Shown one piece after another: positions 17,520 through 32,141 of a stretch of 64,000 nt of DNA (the stretch's first letter is position 1; every line of letters begins with the position of its first letter). Origin of the DNA: Lentzea cavernae. Lineage in GTDB: Bacteria > Actinomycetota > Actinomycetes > Mycobacteriales > Pseudonocardiaceae. The stretch is from NCBI RefSeq assembly GCF_014653695.1, contig NZ_BNAR01000006.1, positions 62,001-126,000 of the forward strand. Direction: 5' to 3'. The notes beneath the pieces are model-generated. The model saw nothing but the letters and a program-made list of their open reading frames with translations. It did not search any database and was not told the DNA's origin. Both the position numbers and the translations under genes were made by a program.

Positions 17520-17918
17520 ATGACTGTCACCCTTGACCCGCAGAATGTCGTCCGCGAGCTCATTCTCTGGGGCGAAGAAGCTCCTGGACGTCGAGGTGAT
17601 CGCACGGTCGTCGCCGAGTCCCACTGCGACTTCACGCTGGGGGACGACGAGGCGGTCGAACGCTGCATCGCCGCACTTCAGGCGTCCGACGAGAAGCTCG
17701 CCAAGAACCCGGGCACGATGTACAACTGGCAGCGCACCTGGCTGCAGCGCCACGAGGAGGGCGGCGGCACGGTCACCTTCGGTGTCGCGTGGTACGACGA
17801 GCAGTACTTCAACGACAAGAAGACCGTCTTCATGGAGCGGATGCATGACGCGATCTTCAACAAGATCGGCATCTCGGCCGACGCGGTGCAGGTCACGCAC
17901 TGGCGAGCAGTTCCGTAA
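17520..17918 (+). CDS. Hypothetical 132-residue soluble protein
   Basis: A compact, soluble, slightly acidic protein. The start at 17520 is set by AGGGGG six bases upstream. Visible elements are an N-terminal VVRELILWGEEAPGRR, a central acidic helix (DDEAVERCIAALQASDEKLA), and a conserved-looking aromatic segment (MYNWQRTWLQRHEEGGGTVTFGVAWYDEQYF). No signal peptide or membrane helix. I do not recognise the family. It is a single-gene unit closed by a strong hairpin 29 bases after the stop. Confidence 0.7.
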   Translation: MTVTLDPQNVVRELILWGEEAPGRRGDRTVVAESHCDFTLGDDEAVERCIAALQASDEKLAKNPGTMYNWQRTWLQRHEEGGGTVTFGVAWYDEQYFNDKKTVFMERMHDAIFNKIGISADAVQVTHWRAVP

Positions 17919-17946
17919 CTCGCCTCAGAACTGAATGCGTGAATGA

Positions 17947-17983
17947 CGATCGGTACGTGACCTGCTTGGTCACGTACCGATCG
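17947..17983. terminator. Strong hairpin terminator
   Basis: A 16-base perfect stem (17947-17962 with 17968-17983, arm CGATCGGTACGTGACC) has a 5-base loop and lies 29 bases after the stop of the preceding small gene. Confidence 0.85.
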
Positions 17984-18735
17984 CGCTTTGGGTTGGACTA
18001 TTTGTGGTTACGCGTTCCGCAAGGTGAACTCCGGGCGGCCTGCGTTGGCGAAATGCCCAGATTCGCGGCGCAGTTGAACAGTCAGCGTGCGACTGCACCC
18101 ACAACGCCGTATCGCGTCAACCGTGAAGCACCGGCGCCTGATTTGCGATAACTCAGCCCCTGAGCGGCACCGACCGGGGATCTGAAAATTCTCATCCGAG
18201 AACAGCAGCGTGTTGAACATTCATGAACGGTCCTTAGTGGACTTGAACGAACCCGCGCCGACCTGCGGGAGTAGCAACAACCAGCCCTGGGAACCAGGAC
18301 TGCGTGAGCTTATGCGCGGTTACGTCGTCGGCAGGCTGCGGAACGCCGAAATGATCAACAGATTGGCACGGCCGACCGGAAGGGAGACGTGTCGTCGAAG
18401 CCGGTCGGCCAGGCGGACGATCGCGGCGGCGACTCGGTCGGGACTCGGAACCGGGATCGAGGCGAAGGAGTCTTCGGGCGTTGGCCTGTCAAGCGGTGAC
18501 GTGTTCAGCGGCGCGGTCGCAACGGTGGGCCGGGACGCGTTTGCGCGGTGTGGTACATCGCGCTCACGATGGTGGCCAACGTGTCCCTGCCCCCACTGCC
18601 AGGCGGAGCTGTGCGTCAAGCACTCGGTGCGCAGTTGCTGGACCATGAGCCAACTGCAGTTCAGGTTGCAGTCGTTCGCTCGGGCGAACTTGCGCTTTGC
18701 GAACGGACTGGTGCGCCGCCCGGTCGGCCCTCAGA
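17984..18735. other. 750-base stretch with no convincing gene
   Basis: Open frames exist on both strands (for example plus 18210-18743 and minus 18320-18646), but their composition is arginine/serine-rich and irregular, without motifs, good ribosome sites or the expected third-position GC pattern. I see no RNA gene or repeat. The final part presumably contains the promoter of the ZIP transporter. Confidence 0.5.
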
Positions 18736-19476
18736 ATGACTGACATGCTGACAGCGGTGCTGTACGGCTTTGCCGCATCGAGTGCTCTGGTAATCGGCGC
18801 GGTCGCCGGCTCACTGTGGCGGCCACCGCGGTGGGTAACCGGTGTCCTACTGGCCTTCGCCAGCGGGGCACTGATCTCCGCGTTGGCGTTCGAGCTTTTC
18901 GAAGAGGCGTTCCACCTCGGTGGTGCGACGCGGTCCGGGCTCGGCCTGTTGGCCGGGGCCGCCACGTTCGTACTGGTGGACTCCGCCCTGGACCGCTACG
19001 TCACCGGCCACTCCGGGCCCGGGCAACGGGAGGTGACGAAGGCCGGTGCACGTGGTGGCGTCGGTTTCGCGTTGCTCGCCGCGGTGACCTTGGACGGAGT
19101 ACCGGAGAACCTGGCACTCGGGGTGTCCTTGGTCAGCGGAGTGTCGTTGACGTTGCTGGTGGCGATCTTCTTCTCCAATCTTCCGGAGTCTCTCGTCGGC
19201 GCCGTCGCCATGCGCGAATCGGGACAGAGCAAGCGAACGGTGATCATCACTTGGGCGGTGTGCGCGCTGCTGCTGGCGGGCGCGGTAGTACTCGGCAGAC
19301 TGGTCGCGGGAGGCCTGAGCGATGCCGTTCTGGCTGTGGCGTTGTCCTTCGCCGGCGGGGCGGTACTCGCATCGCTGGCCGACACGCTGATGCCTGAGGC
19401 GTTCGAGCACGGGCGGCCGCTCAACGCGTTCGCCACCGCCGGGGGGTTCTTCTTGTCCTTCGTCCTTGCCGCCTGA
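18736..19476 (+). CDS. ZIP-family metal transporter
   Basis: The 246-residue protein has about eight transmembrane helices. The metal-binding helices are recognisable: DGVPENLALG (TM4, where His of HNxPEG is replaced by Asp) and FFSNLPESLVG (TM5, xNxPE). This identifies a ZIP permease for divalent metals such as zinc or iron. A helix end with FELFEEAFHLGG may add an acidic/histidine site. ATGs at 18736 and 18745 are both possible starts; neither has a clear ribosome site. No metalloregulator is adjacent. Confidence 0.85.
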   Translation: MTDMLTAVLYGFAASSALVIGAVAGSLWRPPRWVTGVLLAFASGALISALAFELFEEAFHLGGATRSGLGLLAGAATFVLVDSALDRYVTGHSGPGQREVTKAGARGGVGFALLAAVTLDGVPENLALGVSLVSGVSLTLLVAIFFSNLPESLVGAVAMRESGQSKRTVIITWAVCALLLAGAVVLGRLVAGGLSDAVLAVALSFAGGAVLASLADTLMPEAFEHGRPLNAFATAGGFFLSFVLAA

Positions 19477-19494
19477 TCAGTACGGCACCACGGG

Positions 19495-19720
19495 TCACGG
19501 CGGCCGCCAAGAACCGCCCTCACGCTGATCGTGGTGGCGCCGTTGGCGGTAGGTGCGCGTCTTGTGGCGGTTGCCGCAGATTTCCTGCGCACACCAACAA
19601 CCGCGGCCATTGCGGGAGATGTCGTGGAGGCCCACCGGCAGTCCGGTGCGGCGCAGAGCTTGACCCGAGTTCACTCAGGACTTCGCCGATCTTCGTGAAG
19701 GTGGTCAGATGAGAAGTGAC
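19495..19720 (-). pseudogene. CGNR zinc-finger protein remnant
   Basis: On the minus strand one frame reads DISRNGRGCWCAQEICGNRHKTRTYRQRRHH before a stop at 19495, which matches the CGNR (ABATE-associated) zinc finger: D-SRNG, W-C and CGNR followed by a basic helix. The first Cys pair of the finger is missing (RRTGLPVGLH). A start with MVTSHLTTFTKIGEVLSELG lies upstream at 19720 in another frame, so a frameshift near 19660 separates the parts. CGNR proteins are stress-linked regulators; this one is a fragment. Confidence 0.5.
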
Positions 19721-20003
19721 CATTTCGAGCGATGACGCTGAGCGGACACGCCAGCAAGACGACATCGACACCCAGGTGGCCGAGTCGACTGCGGAAATGT
19801 CACGTATCCGCGATCGTGCTCTGGACCGACGGCAAGTCGGGCTGGACGACCGCGAGCGCAGACTGGACGACCGCGAGACCGAACTGGGCGAACGCGAGGA
19901 TGCGCAGCGGCGTCGCGTCGCTGTGCTCGATGTTCGGGAGCAGTTGGCGCAGTGGCGTGACGCGGACGCCGACCAGCGAGAGGTCGACGCGCAGACCCTG
20001 TAG
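19716..20003 (+). CDS. Small charged coiled-coil protein
   Basis: A 95-residue, highly charged protein that is helical throughout. It contains repeats of the type LDDRERRLDDRETELGERED, a continuous heptad pattern expected to form a coiled coil. There is no transmembrane segment. The GTG start at 19716 is weakly supported. Similar small proteins occur near sensory kinases in actinomycetes, and a giant histidine kinase follows 577 bases downstream, but no function is known. Confidence 0.5.
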   Translation: MTISSDDAERTRQQDDIDTQVAESTAEMSRIRDRALDRRQVGLDDRERRLDDRETELGEREDAQRRRVAVLDVREQLAQWRDADADQREVDAQTL

Positions 20004-20580
20004 TTGGGCCGAACCGCGAACGGCGGTCATCACGCCCTTGTCGGTGGAGCACTCCCATGGGCGGATCGATCACACCGCATCGTGTCCCGACAAGAATCGA
20101 CGTGCGAGCCATTTCGCCTGCGACGTCGCGTGACGTGTCAGCGCTCGGGTCACTCTAGCGGGTCGATGAGCACCAGCAGGCAAGACCCCAGCCCACAAGG
20201 ACAGTCACGGAGCCGGCCGCGCCGCTCACCGCGTCGCAAGGGCCTGCCATCTCGCTCCAACCGACCGCAGTCGCCGACAAGTCGTGCAGAGCGACGCAGG
20301 ATCACATCGTGACGCCGCTTCCAGAACACCGACACGCAGTGCCCGCTGCCGCTTTCTGTCCTTTGTGGAGATACTAGGCCGGTCAGTGGTCCGTCTGCGA
20401 ACAGCGGTGCTCGGCGACGACGGCGGCGCTGGTGGTCAACGCCCGCCCGTGATTGCGCACCGGGACCACAACATGGAACGAAAGCGCCCACAGGTCCAGT
20501 AATCTCATCCTGTTCACGAGGTGCGCTTGAGCCCACAGGTCTGCCTCCACGTGGTTCGGCCGTGCAGTGGAGGACGTTGG
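20004..20580. other. 577-base region upstream of the giant histidine kinase
   Basis: No convincing gene: the open frames are short and arginine/serine-rich. The region should contain the promoter of the kinase-phosphatase operon. I see no clear palindrome or hairpin. Confidence 0.45.
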
Positions 20581-25112
<4,532 letters not shown>

Positions 25113-25116
<4 letters not shown>

Positions 25117-27389
25117 CCACCGGGCAATCGCCGGTGGACCGGCTCGCGAACACGATCGACCGGCTCCGCAAGGAGCTCGACGAGATGCGCGCCGGAGCGG
25201 ACAGCCGAGCACTCGTGGAACTCGCCAAAGGTGTGCTCGTCGAGCGTCTGCGCTGTGGCCCCGCACAGGCTGCAGAACAGCTCGCCTTGCTGGCCGAGCA
25301 CGCCGGCACCACGACGCTCGAACTCGCGGTCGACATCATCAACGAGGTGTCCGGGGACAACCTCGCCGCGGTGGCGAACGAACCGGACGACACGACCGCT
25401 GTCCGACTGCGGACAGCGGAAAGCGGCGCACTGCATGCCGACGACACGCACGCCGTCGCGCAATCCCTGTTCGACCACGCGCTCGCTCCTCTGGGCGCGA
25501 CAGCGGTGGCGATCTGGTCCGCCGGCGCCGACTCGTCTCTCACCTTGGCCGGGCACGCCGGGTTCTCACCAGGTGAGGCGAGCCGCTGGCGCTACGTCCC
25601 GCCCGGTGTGCCCACCCCCGCCCGCCGGGCACTGGTCGAGCGCAACGCCGTACGGATCGTCGACCTCGGTGAGTCGGGGCTGCCGTCGATCGGTCCCGGC
25701 CTGCCCGGCCGCATCGCCACTCCTGCCGGAACCGGTGGCCGCATCGCCGGTGTGCTCGAGATCTGCTGGCCCGGACCACTCGCGCCTCAGCCGATGAGCG
25801 TGCACAAACAGCTGGAGGCGTTGGCGGAACTGTGCGCCGCCACCCTCGACAGCACCGCAGCGCCGAATCTCGTGCAAGCGCCCTCCGAACTCGCTGATCT
25901 CGCCGACGGGCTCTTGGACCCGGCGCTCGTGCTCGGCCCGGAGATCTCACCGGACGGGGCGATCACTGACTTCCAGGTGCACCACGCGAACCGCGGATTC
26001 GTCGACCTCGCCGGCCGGTCACGATCCGTGATCACCGGCAAGTCGCTGCTGCAGGCCTACCCGCTAGCCGCGGCAGAGGGAAACCTGTTCGACAAGATCG
26101 AGCGCGTGCACGCCACCGGCGAGCCGTTCCGCACCGACCGCATGACCCTTGCCACGCTGATCGACGAGGTGCCGCTGACGGTCACGGCCGCTGTGAGCAT
26201 CACCCGGCACGGCGCACTGGTTCTGGTCGTGTGGAGGGTGCAGGACGAGACGGCCCGCTTGGCCAACCTGCTGCAACACGCACAACGCCTCGGCCGCGTC
26301 GGCGGGTTCGAGGAGGAGCGGCACAGCGGCAGGATCATCTGGAACAGCCAGCTCTACACCCTCTACGGACGCGCTCCCAGCACCGATCCGGTGCCGCTGT
26401 CCGAGATCGCGGCGCACGCCCACCCCGACGACGTGCTTTCGCTCAACGGATTCCTGCACAACGTGCTGCGTGACCACCGCCAGGCGTCCGCCGCGTTCCG
26501 GTTGCAGCGCCCGGACGGCATCACCAGGCACGTGAGGGTGATCGCCGAGCCCGTTCTCAGCCCACAGGGCGAACTGCTGGCGGTCCGCGGTGCCTACCAG
26601 GACGTGTCCGCGCAGCACTGGACCGAGGTCGCGTTGTCGGCCACACAGGACCAGCTCGCGCTCACCGAGCAGGAAGCCCTGGAGCGCAACAAGCTCACCC
26701 TGCAGCTCCAGCAAGCGATCATGCCGCCCACACACCCCACGATCGAGGCATTCGGACTGCGCGTCGGCGTGCGCTACCGGCCCGCCGCGCAGGAAGAGCT
26801 GGTCGGTGGCGACTGGTACGACGCCGTTGTCCTGCCATCCAAGCAGATCCTCGTGTCAGTCGGTGACATCACCGGTCACGGCATCAAAGGCGCGACCGGG
26901 ATGGTGGTGCTGCGCAACGCATTGCGCGGACTCGCCGCTACTGGTGCAGGGCCGGCCCAACTGGTCACTTGGCTGAACCTCGTGGCCAACCACCTCACCG
27001 ACAACATCATCGCGACCGCGATCTGCGGCCTCTACGACCCTCACACCCGCATCTTGCGCTGGGCTCGCGCCGGCCACCTGCCACCGGTGCTGATCCGCAA
27101 CGGCGATGCCGAACTGCTGCCGATGCTGCGCGGTCTCCTGCTCGGCGCGCTCGCCGAGGCGTCCTACGAGGAGGGCGAGGTTCAGCTCGAACCCGGCGAC
27201 ACCTTGCTGCTGTACACCGACGGCCTGGTCGAACGCAGGGACGTCCCGCTCGACGACTGCCTGGACCACCTGTGTGACACAGCGCGGGCCCCGTGGTCGA
27301 ACCTGGATGAACTGCTCGACCACCTTCTCGCTCACGGCGCATCCAACACCGATGACGACACCTGCGTCGTCGGCGTCCAACTGCCATAG
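25113..27389 (+). CDS. ANTAR/GAF/PAS PP2C-type serine phosphatase (RsbU/SpoIIE-like)
   Basis: The 758-residue protein starts with an ANTAR-like helical domain (residues about 7-80, ALVELAKGVLVERLRCGPAQAAEQL), then a GAF-like domain (90-235), two PAS-like regions (275-500, the second with WNSQLYTLYGR) and a C-terminal PP2C/SpoIIE phosphatase (535-755) with GGDWYD, GDITGHGIKGA, RAGHLPPVL, LLLYTDGLVE and DDDTCVV, all metal-site motifs present. Such phosphatases act on STAS antagonists in sigma-factor partner switching. The GTG at 25113 overlaps the kinase stop (GTGA), so the two are co-translated; a GTG at 25086 is an alternative. The next gene encodes a STAS domain, a plausible substrate. Confidence 0.88.
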
Positions 27390-27580
27390 ACACCCCTTGT
27401 GGGTGACTCTGCATGTCGCGGCGTCGGAATTTCTCGGGTTGAGCTGATCAGAAGGCGGGCTCCATACCCCTTCCTGCCGACGCCAAACCTTTCCATCACG
27501 CCCGATTTCGCGACTTGCAGATGCGTTGTTCAGCGATAAGGTCGAGCTCGGTGAACATCGCCGTGCGTGGGAGTGATCGA

Positions 27581-29158
27581 GTGAACGACAATGTTCTTGA
27601 CATGAATGACGAATGGTCGATACGCACGATGGTCCAGGACGGAATCGTGATCGTCTCGGTTGCCGGCGAGATGGACATGAGCACCGCTCCGTTGCTGGCA
27701 GCAGCCTTGACAGATCAGGCGAAGAAACGCTTCTACGCAATTGTCCTCGATCTCAGCCAAGTATCCTTCCTCGGGTCGTCCGGCCTCAAGGTTCTTCTCG
27801 AGACCCACGAGCGGACAACGATTCGTGGCGTACCACTTCATCTCGTCGTGTCCTTGCCTAGCGTCGCGCGCTCACTTGAGGTCGCTGGATTGTCCAAAAC
27901 GTTTCCGTTTCACGAGACCTTGTCGGACGCGATCCGAGTCGCCCGCGAGGCAGGCCGAGCGCCGATGCAGATCGCCATCGTCTCCGAGAACGCGAACCCG
28001 CTGAACGACGACCACGGGCAGGGCACACACGTCGCTCAACTGTCCGCGGCGTTGTGCGATCTCGGGCATGAAGTGATCGTTTACACCCGCCGAGAGGATC
28101 CGGTGACGGCCGATCGAATCTCTGCCGACGACGGGTACCAGGTGGTGCAGGTGCCGGCAGGCCCGGCTCGCAGGCTCCCCGAGAACGAGGTCGTACCCCA
28201 CCTGGGCGAGTTCGCGAGGTTCCTGGACACGCGGTGGCAGCTGCGTCCGCCAAACGTCGTGCACACGCATCACTGGACCTCCGGGCTGGCGGCCGTGATC
28301 GGGGCTCGTCGAGGTCAGTTTCCTGTCGTGCACTCCTACAACGCCTTGGGTGGGCGTAGCACCGAGCAGCGCGTCGACGCTGAGAAACTAGTCGCGCGCA
28401 GGGCGTCGTGGGTCGTGGCATCGAGTTCGCAAGAAGCCACAGAGCTGTGGCGACTAGGCGTGCGCCGCGCTCGGGTCTCCGTGGTGCCGTCCGGTGTGGA
28501 CGTACAGCATTTCCACCCTGACGGCCCAGTCGCTCGCCGAGGTCTGTTGCGGCGCCTCGTAGCTGTCGGTGAGTACGTACGCCACAACGGCTTTGCGGAC
28601 ATCATCACGACCTTGTCCACAATGTACGACGTGGAGCTGGTGATCGCCGGCGAAGACCCGAAATCCAGCGTCGTCGCGGATGAGCTGCGAGAGTTCGCGG
28701 ACGAGTTGGGTGTGCTGAACCGGGTTGTCTCCGCCGGTGCCGTACCGCGTGCCCACATGCCTGCCCTGCTGCGCTCAGCCGACATCGTGGTGTGCGCACC
28801 GTGGTCCGACCCGTTCGGGGTGGTGGCCCTGGAAGCCATGGCGTGCGGTGTTCCGGTCGTCGCGACCGCTGTAGGTGCGCTGGAGGATGTCGTCGTGCAC
28901 AACGTCACCGGCGTGCACGTCCCGCCGCGTGAGCCGCGTGTGCTCGCCCGGACGCTTCGACAGCTGCTCGCCGACAACCTCATGCGGGAGGAGTTCGGCA
29001 TCGCCGCGCGTGATCGCGTGTTGGCCCGGCACTCACGTGACCGGCTCGCGAACGAGGCATTGGCGGTGTACGAACGTCTCGGCCAGCCTGCGACCTGGCA
29101 AGGTGTTCAGCAGCGCACAGGGGCGGAAAATAGGGGCTGCGGCTCCACACTGGTGTGA
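27581..29158 (+). CDS. STAS domain fused to GT4 glycosyltransferase
   Basis: The 525-residue product has two parts. Residues about 8-110 form a STAS (anti-sigma-factor antagonist) domain with GEMDMSTAPLL and DLSQVSFLGSSGLKVLLE, retaining the SSG phosphorylatable serine. Residues about 125-515 form a GT-B family 4 glycosyltransferase: GQGTHVAQLSAALCDLGHEV, VVHTHHWTSGLAAV, VVPSGVDVQHF, and PFGVVALEAMACGVPVVATAVGALEDVV with the EX7E-type donor site. The MshA/sucrose-synthase-like group is the closest. The fusion is unusual and would put a glycosyltransferase under partner-switch phosphorylation. The GTG at 27581 is chosen for its GGGAG site; there is no stop between the two domains. Confidence 0.85.
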   Translation: MNDNVLDMNDEWSIRTMVQDGIVIVSVAGEMDMSTAPLLAAALTDQAKKRFYAIVLDLSQVSFLGSSGLKVLLETHERTTIRGVPLHLVVSLPSVARSLEVAGLSKTFPFHETLSDAIRVAREAGRAPMQIAIVSENANPLNDDHGQGTHVAQLSAALCDLGHEVIVYTRREDPVTADRISADDGYQVVQVPAGPARRLPENEVVPHLGEFARFLDTRWQLRPPNVVHTHHWTSGLAAVIGARRGQFPVVHSYNALGGRSTEQRVDAEKLVARRASWVVASSSQEATELWRLGVRRARVSVVPSGVDVQHFHPDGPVARRGLLRRLVAVGEYVRHNGFADIITTLSTMYDVELVIAGEDPKSSVVADELREFADELGVLNRVVSAGAVPRAHMPALLRSADIVVCAPWSDPFGVVALEAMACGVPVVATAVGALEDVVVHNVTGVHVPPREPRVLARTLRQLLADNLMREEFGIAARDRVLARHSRDRLANEALAVYERLGQPATWQGVQQRTGAENRGCGSTLV

Positions 29159-29408
29159 GCTCGCCGAGGTGGCGGCGTTCCGAACCGCTTGGAGCGCATC
29201 CAGCGGGTTCGCGTGCGGTACATCCGTGTGGTGCAGTGGCGCCGGTTCGGTGATCCGGTCTGATTCACCTGGTGGAGTGAGTAAAGGTCTGTAGTCGTTT
29301 GTCGTCTGCACGGTCATCGTGATCTACGGCGTCGCAGCCGCTGCTGGTCCACTACGCAAGTCAGGACAACACGCGAGAGCTGGTGCACCGGCTACAGATG
29401 TTGCAAAA

Positions 29409-29747
29409 ATGGACGGTGTGAACTCGCACGACGGGACCGACCCGGACACCGAGCTGCAGACCTTGCGCAACATCGCCGTGCATCGGCCTGTGATCGAACA
29501 AGCCAAGGGCATGGTGATGCTGATCTGTTCCTGCGACGACCCAACGGCGTTCACCCTGCTACGGGAGATCTCCCAGCGCACCAACACCAAACTGCATGAC
29601 GTCTCCGCTGTCGTCGTGGCAATCGGCAGCAACACCACCACGGAGCTGAACGACGAGGTGGTACAGGCTGTGCTGGCTGAGGCACGTGCCGCCGGGCTCA
29701 GCGGACTGTTCGCCGACAAAGGGTCAGCAGTGAGCGATCGCCCCTAG
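29409..29747 (+). CDS. ANTAR-domain protein
   Basis: A 112-residue protein with an ANTAR RNA-binding domain: LRNIAVHRPVIEQAKGMVMLICSCDDPTAFTLLREISQRTNTKLHDVSAVVVA, the three-helix pattern with the conserved Ala-Lys-Gly. ANTAR domains bind paired hairpins in nascent mRNA and antagonise termination. No sensor domain is attached, so it may be controlled by partner binding. The start is uncertain; ATG at 29409 is used, but there is no strong ribosome site. It lies between the two GT4 genes. Confidence 0.75.
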   Translation: MDGVNSHDGTDPDTELQTLRNIAVHRPVIEQAKGMVMLICSCDDPTAFTLLREISQRTNTKLHDVSAVVVAIGSNTTTELNDEVVQAVLAEARAAGLSGLFADKGSAVSDRP

Positions 29748-30284
29748 GCCGACAGGAAGTCACCGACTCCGATCGGTCGTATCTGCCTGCTCACGTGTTC
29801 GGTCCAGTAGTTCTCAACGCGGCGCGGCTTTCGCGTGAGCAATGACGAGCGTACTGAGTCCGAACGACTTCATGAAGGCCACTGCCCGCATGCCGAGAAT
29901 GAGTGCAGACAGGCGTGCGGTGGAGCTAGAAGTGTCCACTGCAGCGATCGATCGAGGACCCGACTGGAGAAGGACCGGGCCAGGTGTCGTTCAGCGGCGA
30001 CTCCACCTCCGCCGCCCAGTCGGGGCGAACCTTCGGAGTGATCAGCCGAGACGGCAGCGCACCGATCCGCATCCTCGTTCTATCCGGCCGTGAAGAACGC
30101 TAGCGGTGCGGTCACGCCGTAGGTGTGCAGCTGATCGCGCGAAGGAAGCTGCGCGTCGGGACCACATCGATTCTCGCGATCGACGGCCGGATCATGACCC
30201 ATGGACACTTGCGTCGGTTTTGAATCGATTTTTCGGGGTAGATCCTTCCTGACCTCGTGGCGATGCCATGGTGAGGAGGATCGC
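29748..30284. other. 537-base stretch without a convincing gene
   Basis: A plus-strand frame (29842-30093) is open, but its sequence is irregular and lacks a ribosome site. I see no conserved motif on either strand. The last 100 bases presumably hold the promoter of the small membrane protein at 30285. Confidence 0.45.
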
Positions 30285-30662
30285 ATGTCGATAGATGACC
30301 GTGCTCCTGTGTTGACGCGTGTTCTCGGTGCGGTGACGGCCGTCTACAGCGCGGCATTGATCATCTCGCCGAAGATCCTGGCAAAACCCGCAGGACTGAC
30401 CACCGCAGAAGGAGAGGTTTCCCGTCCGGTCGGAACACTTGTCGCCGCGATCGGTGCCCGTGACACCGCGATCGGTGTTGCGATGCTTCTCGCACCACCC
30501 GGCCGCTCGTTGCAGGTGGCGGTCGCAGCACGGGTAGCCGCCGATCTGGCTGACGCCATGATCTTCGGTTTCTCGCTCCCCGATCCGTCCGCCCGGCGCA
30601 AGGTGGCCGGGTTCGCCACCTGCTGGGGGCTGCTGTGCGCGGCGTCTGGGCTGAGGAGATAG
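30285..30662 (+). CDS. Small membrane protein (four helices)
   Basis: A 125-residue protein with four hydrophobic helices and the internal motif GARDTAIGVAMLLAPPGRSL, reminiscent of DUF4267-like small membrane proteins. The ATG at 30285 has an excellent AGGAGGA site. Function unknown; no catalytic residues are evident. It lies between signalling genes and the second GT4 gene, with a 200-base gap after it. Confidence 0.7.
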   Translation: MSIDDRAPVLTRVLGAVTAVYSAALIISPKILAKPAGLTTAEGEVSRPVGTLVAAIGARDTAIGVAMLLAPPGRSLQVAVAARVAADLADAMIFGFSLPDPSARRKVAGFATCWGLLCAASGLRR

Positions 30663-30864
30663 CCGCATCCGGTCCGGGCTCGGAGCCCCACCGCCGACAT
30701 ACATCTCGCGGCAGCCCTCGCCGGTTCACACCACATGGCTGGCCGCTCTCGATGATGGCGGCAGGCTCAGCAAACCCTCAAAGCAACAGGTTTCAGCGAG
30801 GTGGGCCACAGATGCTCGACGCTCGCCGGAAGTCACCCAAGTCATCTGCTTGTGGGGAGTTCAG

Positions 30865-32004
30865 ATGAGAATCGCGATGGTGTCCGTGGTGGCGAACCCG
30901 CTCACCGAGGGCACAGGACAAGAAGCACACGTCCGGGAGTTGTCGGCTGCCTTGTGCGGGTTGGGGCACGAGGTCACCGTCTACACGCGACGCGCAGCGA
31001 CCAGGTCCGCTGATCGGTTCCGCACCGACGAGAAGTACGAAGTCGTGCAGGTGCCTGTCGGCCCAGCCAAGCCCATCTCCGACGATGAACTGGTTGCACA
31101 TCTTGGAGAGTTCGCCAAGTTCCTCGCCGAGGAGTGGCGGCTTTCGTCACCCGATGTCGCGCACTCGCACCATTGGGAATCCGGCCTGGCCGCATTGGTC
31201 AGCGCGCATCGAGTTCAGGTGCCGGTGGTGCACTCGCATCATGGGCTCGGGCCGTCGGACAACGAAGAACGCGCCGACGCCGAGCGGCTGCTCGCCCGCA
31301 GGGCGTCGTGGACGGTGGCGACGTCCATGCAGGAAGTCACCCAGCTCATGCAACTGGGCGTGCACCGCACGCAGACCACCGTCGTACCACCAGGGGTGAA
31401 TCTGGAGCTGTTCGAGCCAGAGGGTCCTGTGGCTGCACGGGGAAGTCTCCGGCGCGTAGTTTCGGTGGGCAGGCTCGAGCCTGGCAGCGGGCTCGCCACC
31501 GCTGTCGCCGCGTTGTCTGTTGTGGACGGCATCGAGCTGGTGATCGCCGGGGAGAAGACACAAGCCAATCCCGTCGCTCAGCAGTTGCGGAGGCTCGCAC
31601 GCCAGCTCGGCGTGCTTGATCGGATCGTGTTCGCGGGCGCGGTGCCCCACGCCAAGATGCCCGCTTTGTTGCGGTCGGCTGATGTTGTGGTGTGCACGCC
31701 GAGGTCCGACCCGTTCGGGCTCGCCGCGCTTGAAGCGATGGGATGCGGTGTTCCGGTGATCGCAGCGGCAGTCGGTGCGTTGGCCGACGTGATCACGCAT
31801 AACGTGAGCGGCCTGCACATTCCGACCAACGACGCTCGCGCACTCGCGCGATCTCTACGATCACTACTCACCAACGACACCAAGCGGCAGGAACTCGGTG
31901 TCGCAGCGCACGACCGCGTGTCCGCGCGTTACTCGCGAGACAGGTTGGCGAAAGAAGCACTGGCGGTCTACCAACGTGTCGAACCAGAGCACGGTAGCGA
32001 ATAA
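30865..32004 (+). CDS. GT4 family glycosyltransferase
   Basis: A 379-residue stand-alone GT-B enzyme closely related to the C-terminal part of the STAS fusion 2 kb upstream: GQEAHVRELSAALCGLGHEVTVYTRR, VAHSHHWESGLAALVSA, VVPPGVNLELF, LVIAGE, and PFGLAALEAMGCGVPVIAAAVGALADVI with the E-x7-E donor motif. MshA-like retaining glycosyltransferases use UDP- or GDP-sugars; acceptor unknown. The ATG at 30865 has GGGGAG upstream. The similarity between the two indicates duplication with gain or loss of the STAS part. A third, broken copy lies at 35.2 kb. Confidence 0.85.
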   Translation: MRIAMVSVVANPLTEGTGQEAHVRELSAALCGLGHEVTVYTRRAATRSADRFRTDEKYEVVQVPVGPAKPISDDELVAHLGEFAKFLAEEWRLSSPDVAHSHHWESGLAALVSAHRVQVPVVHSHHGLGPSDNEERADAERLLARRASWTVATSMQEVTQLMQLGVHRTQTTVVPPGVNLELFEPEGPVAARGSLRRVVSVGRLEPGSGLATAVAALSVVDGIELVIAGEKTQANPVAQQLRRLARQLGVLDRIVFAGAVPHAKMPALLRSADVVVCTPRSDPFGLAALEAMGCGVPVIAAAVGALADVITHNVSGLHIPTNDARALARSLRSLLTNDTKRQELGVAAHDRVSARYSRDRLAKEALAVYQRVEPEHGSE

Positions 32005-32141
32005 CCTGTCCCAGCCGTCGTTGTTCGATTGCTGCGTTGACGAAGTTTCCCGTGCCAGAAACCCGGCTGCGGGTCGATGACGTCCGCGGCGGTCAACCTC
32101 GAGCGACCGTGTCGAGCAGGTCTTCGCGATCTCACGAGGCT

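Noticed and set aside
18210-18743. A 177-residue ORF before the ZIP gene
   Set aside because: Composition and third-position pattern look non-coding; no motif and no convincing ribosome site.
29842-30093. An 83-residue ORF between the ANTAR and membrane-protein genes
   Set aside because: No motif, weak start, irregular composition; not supported as a gene.
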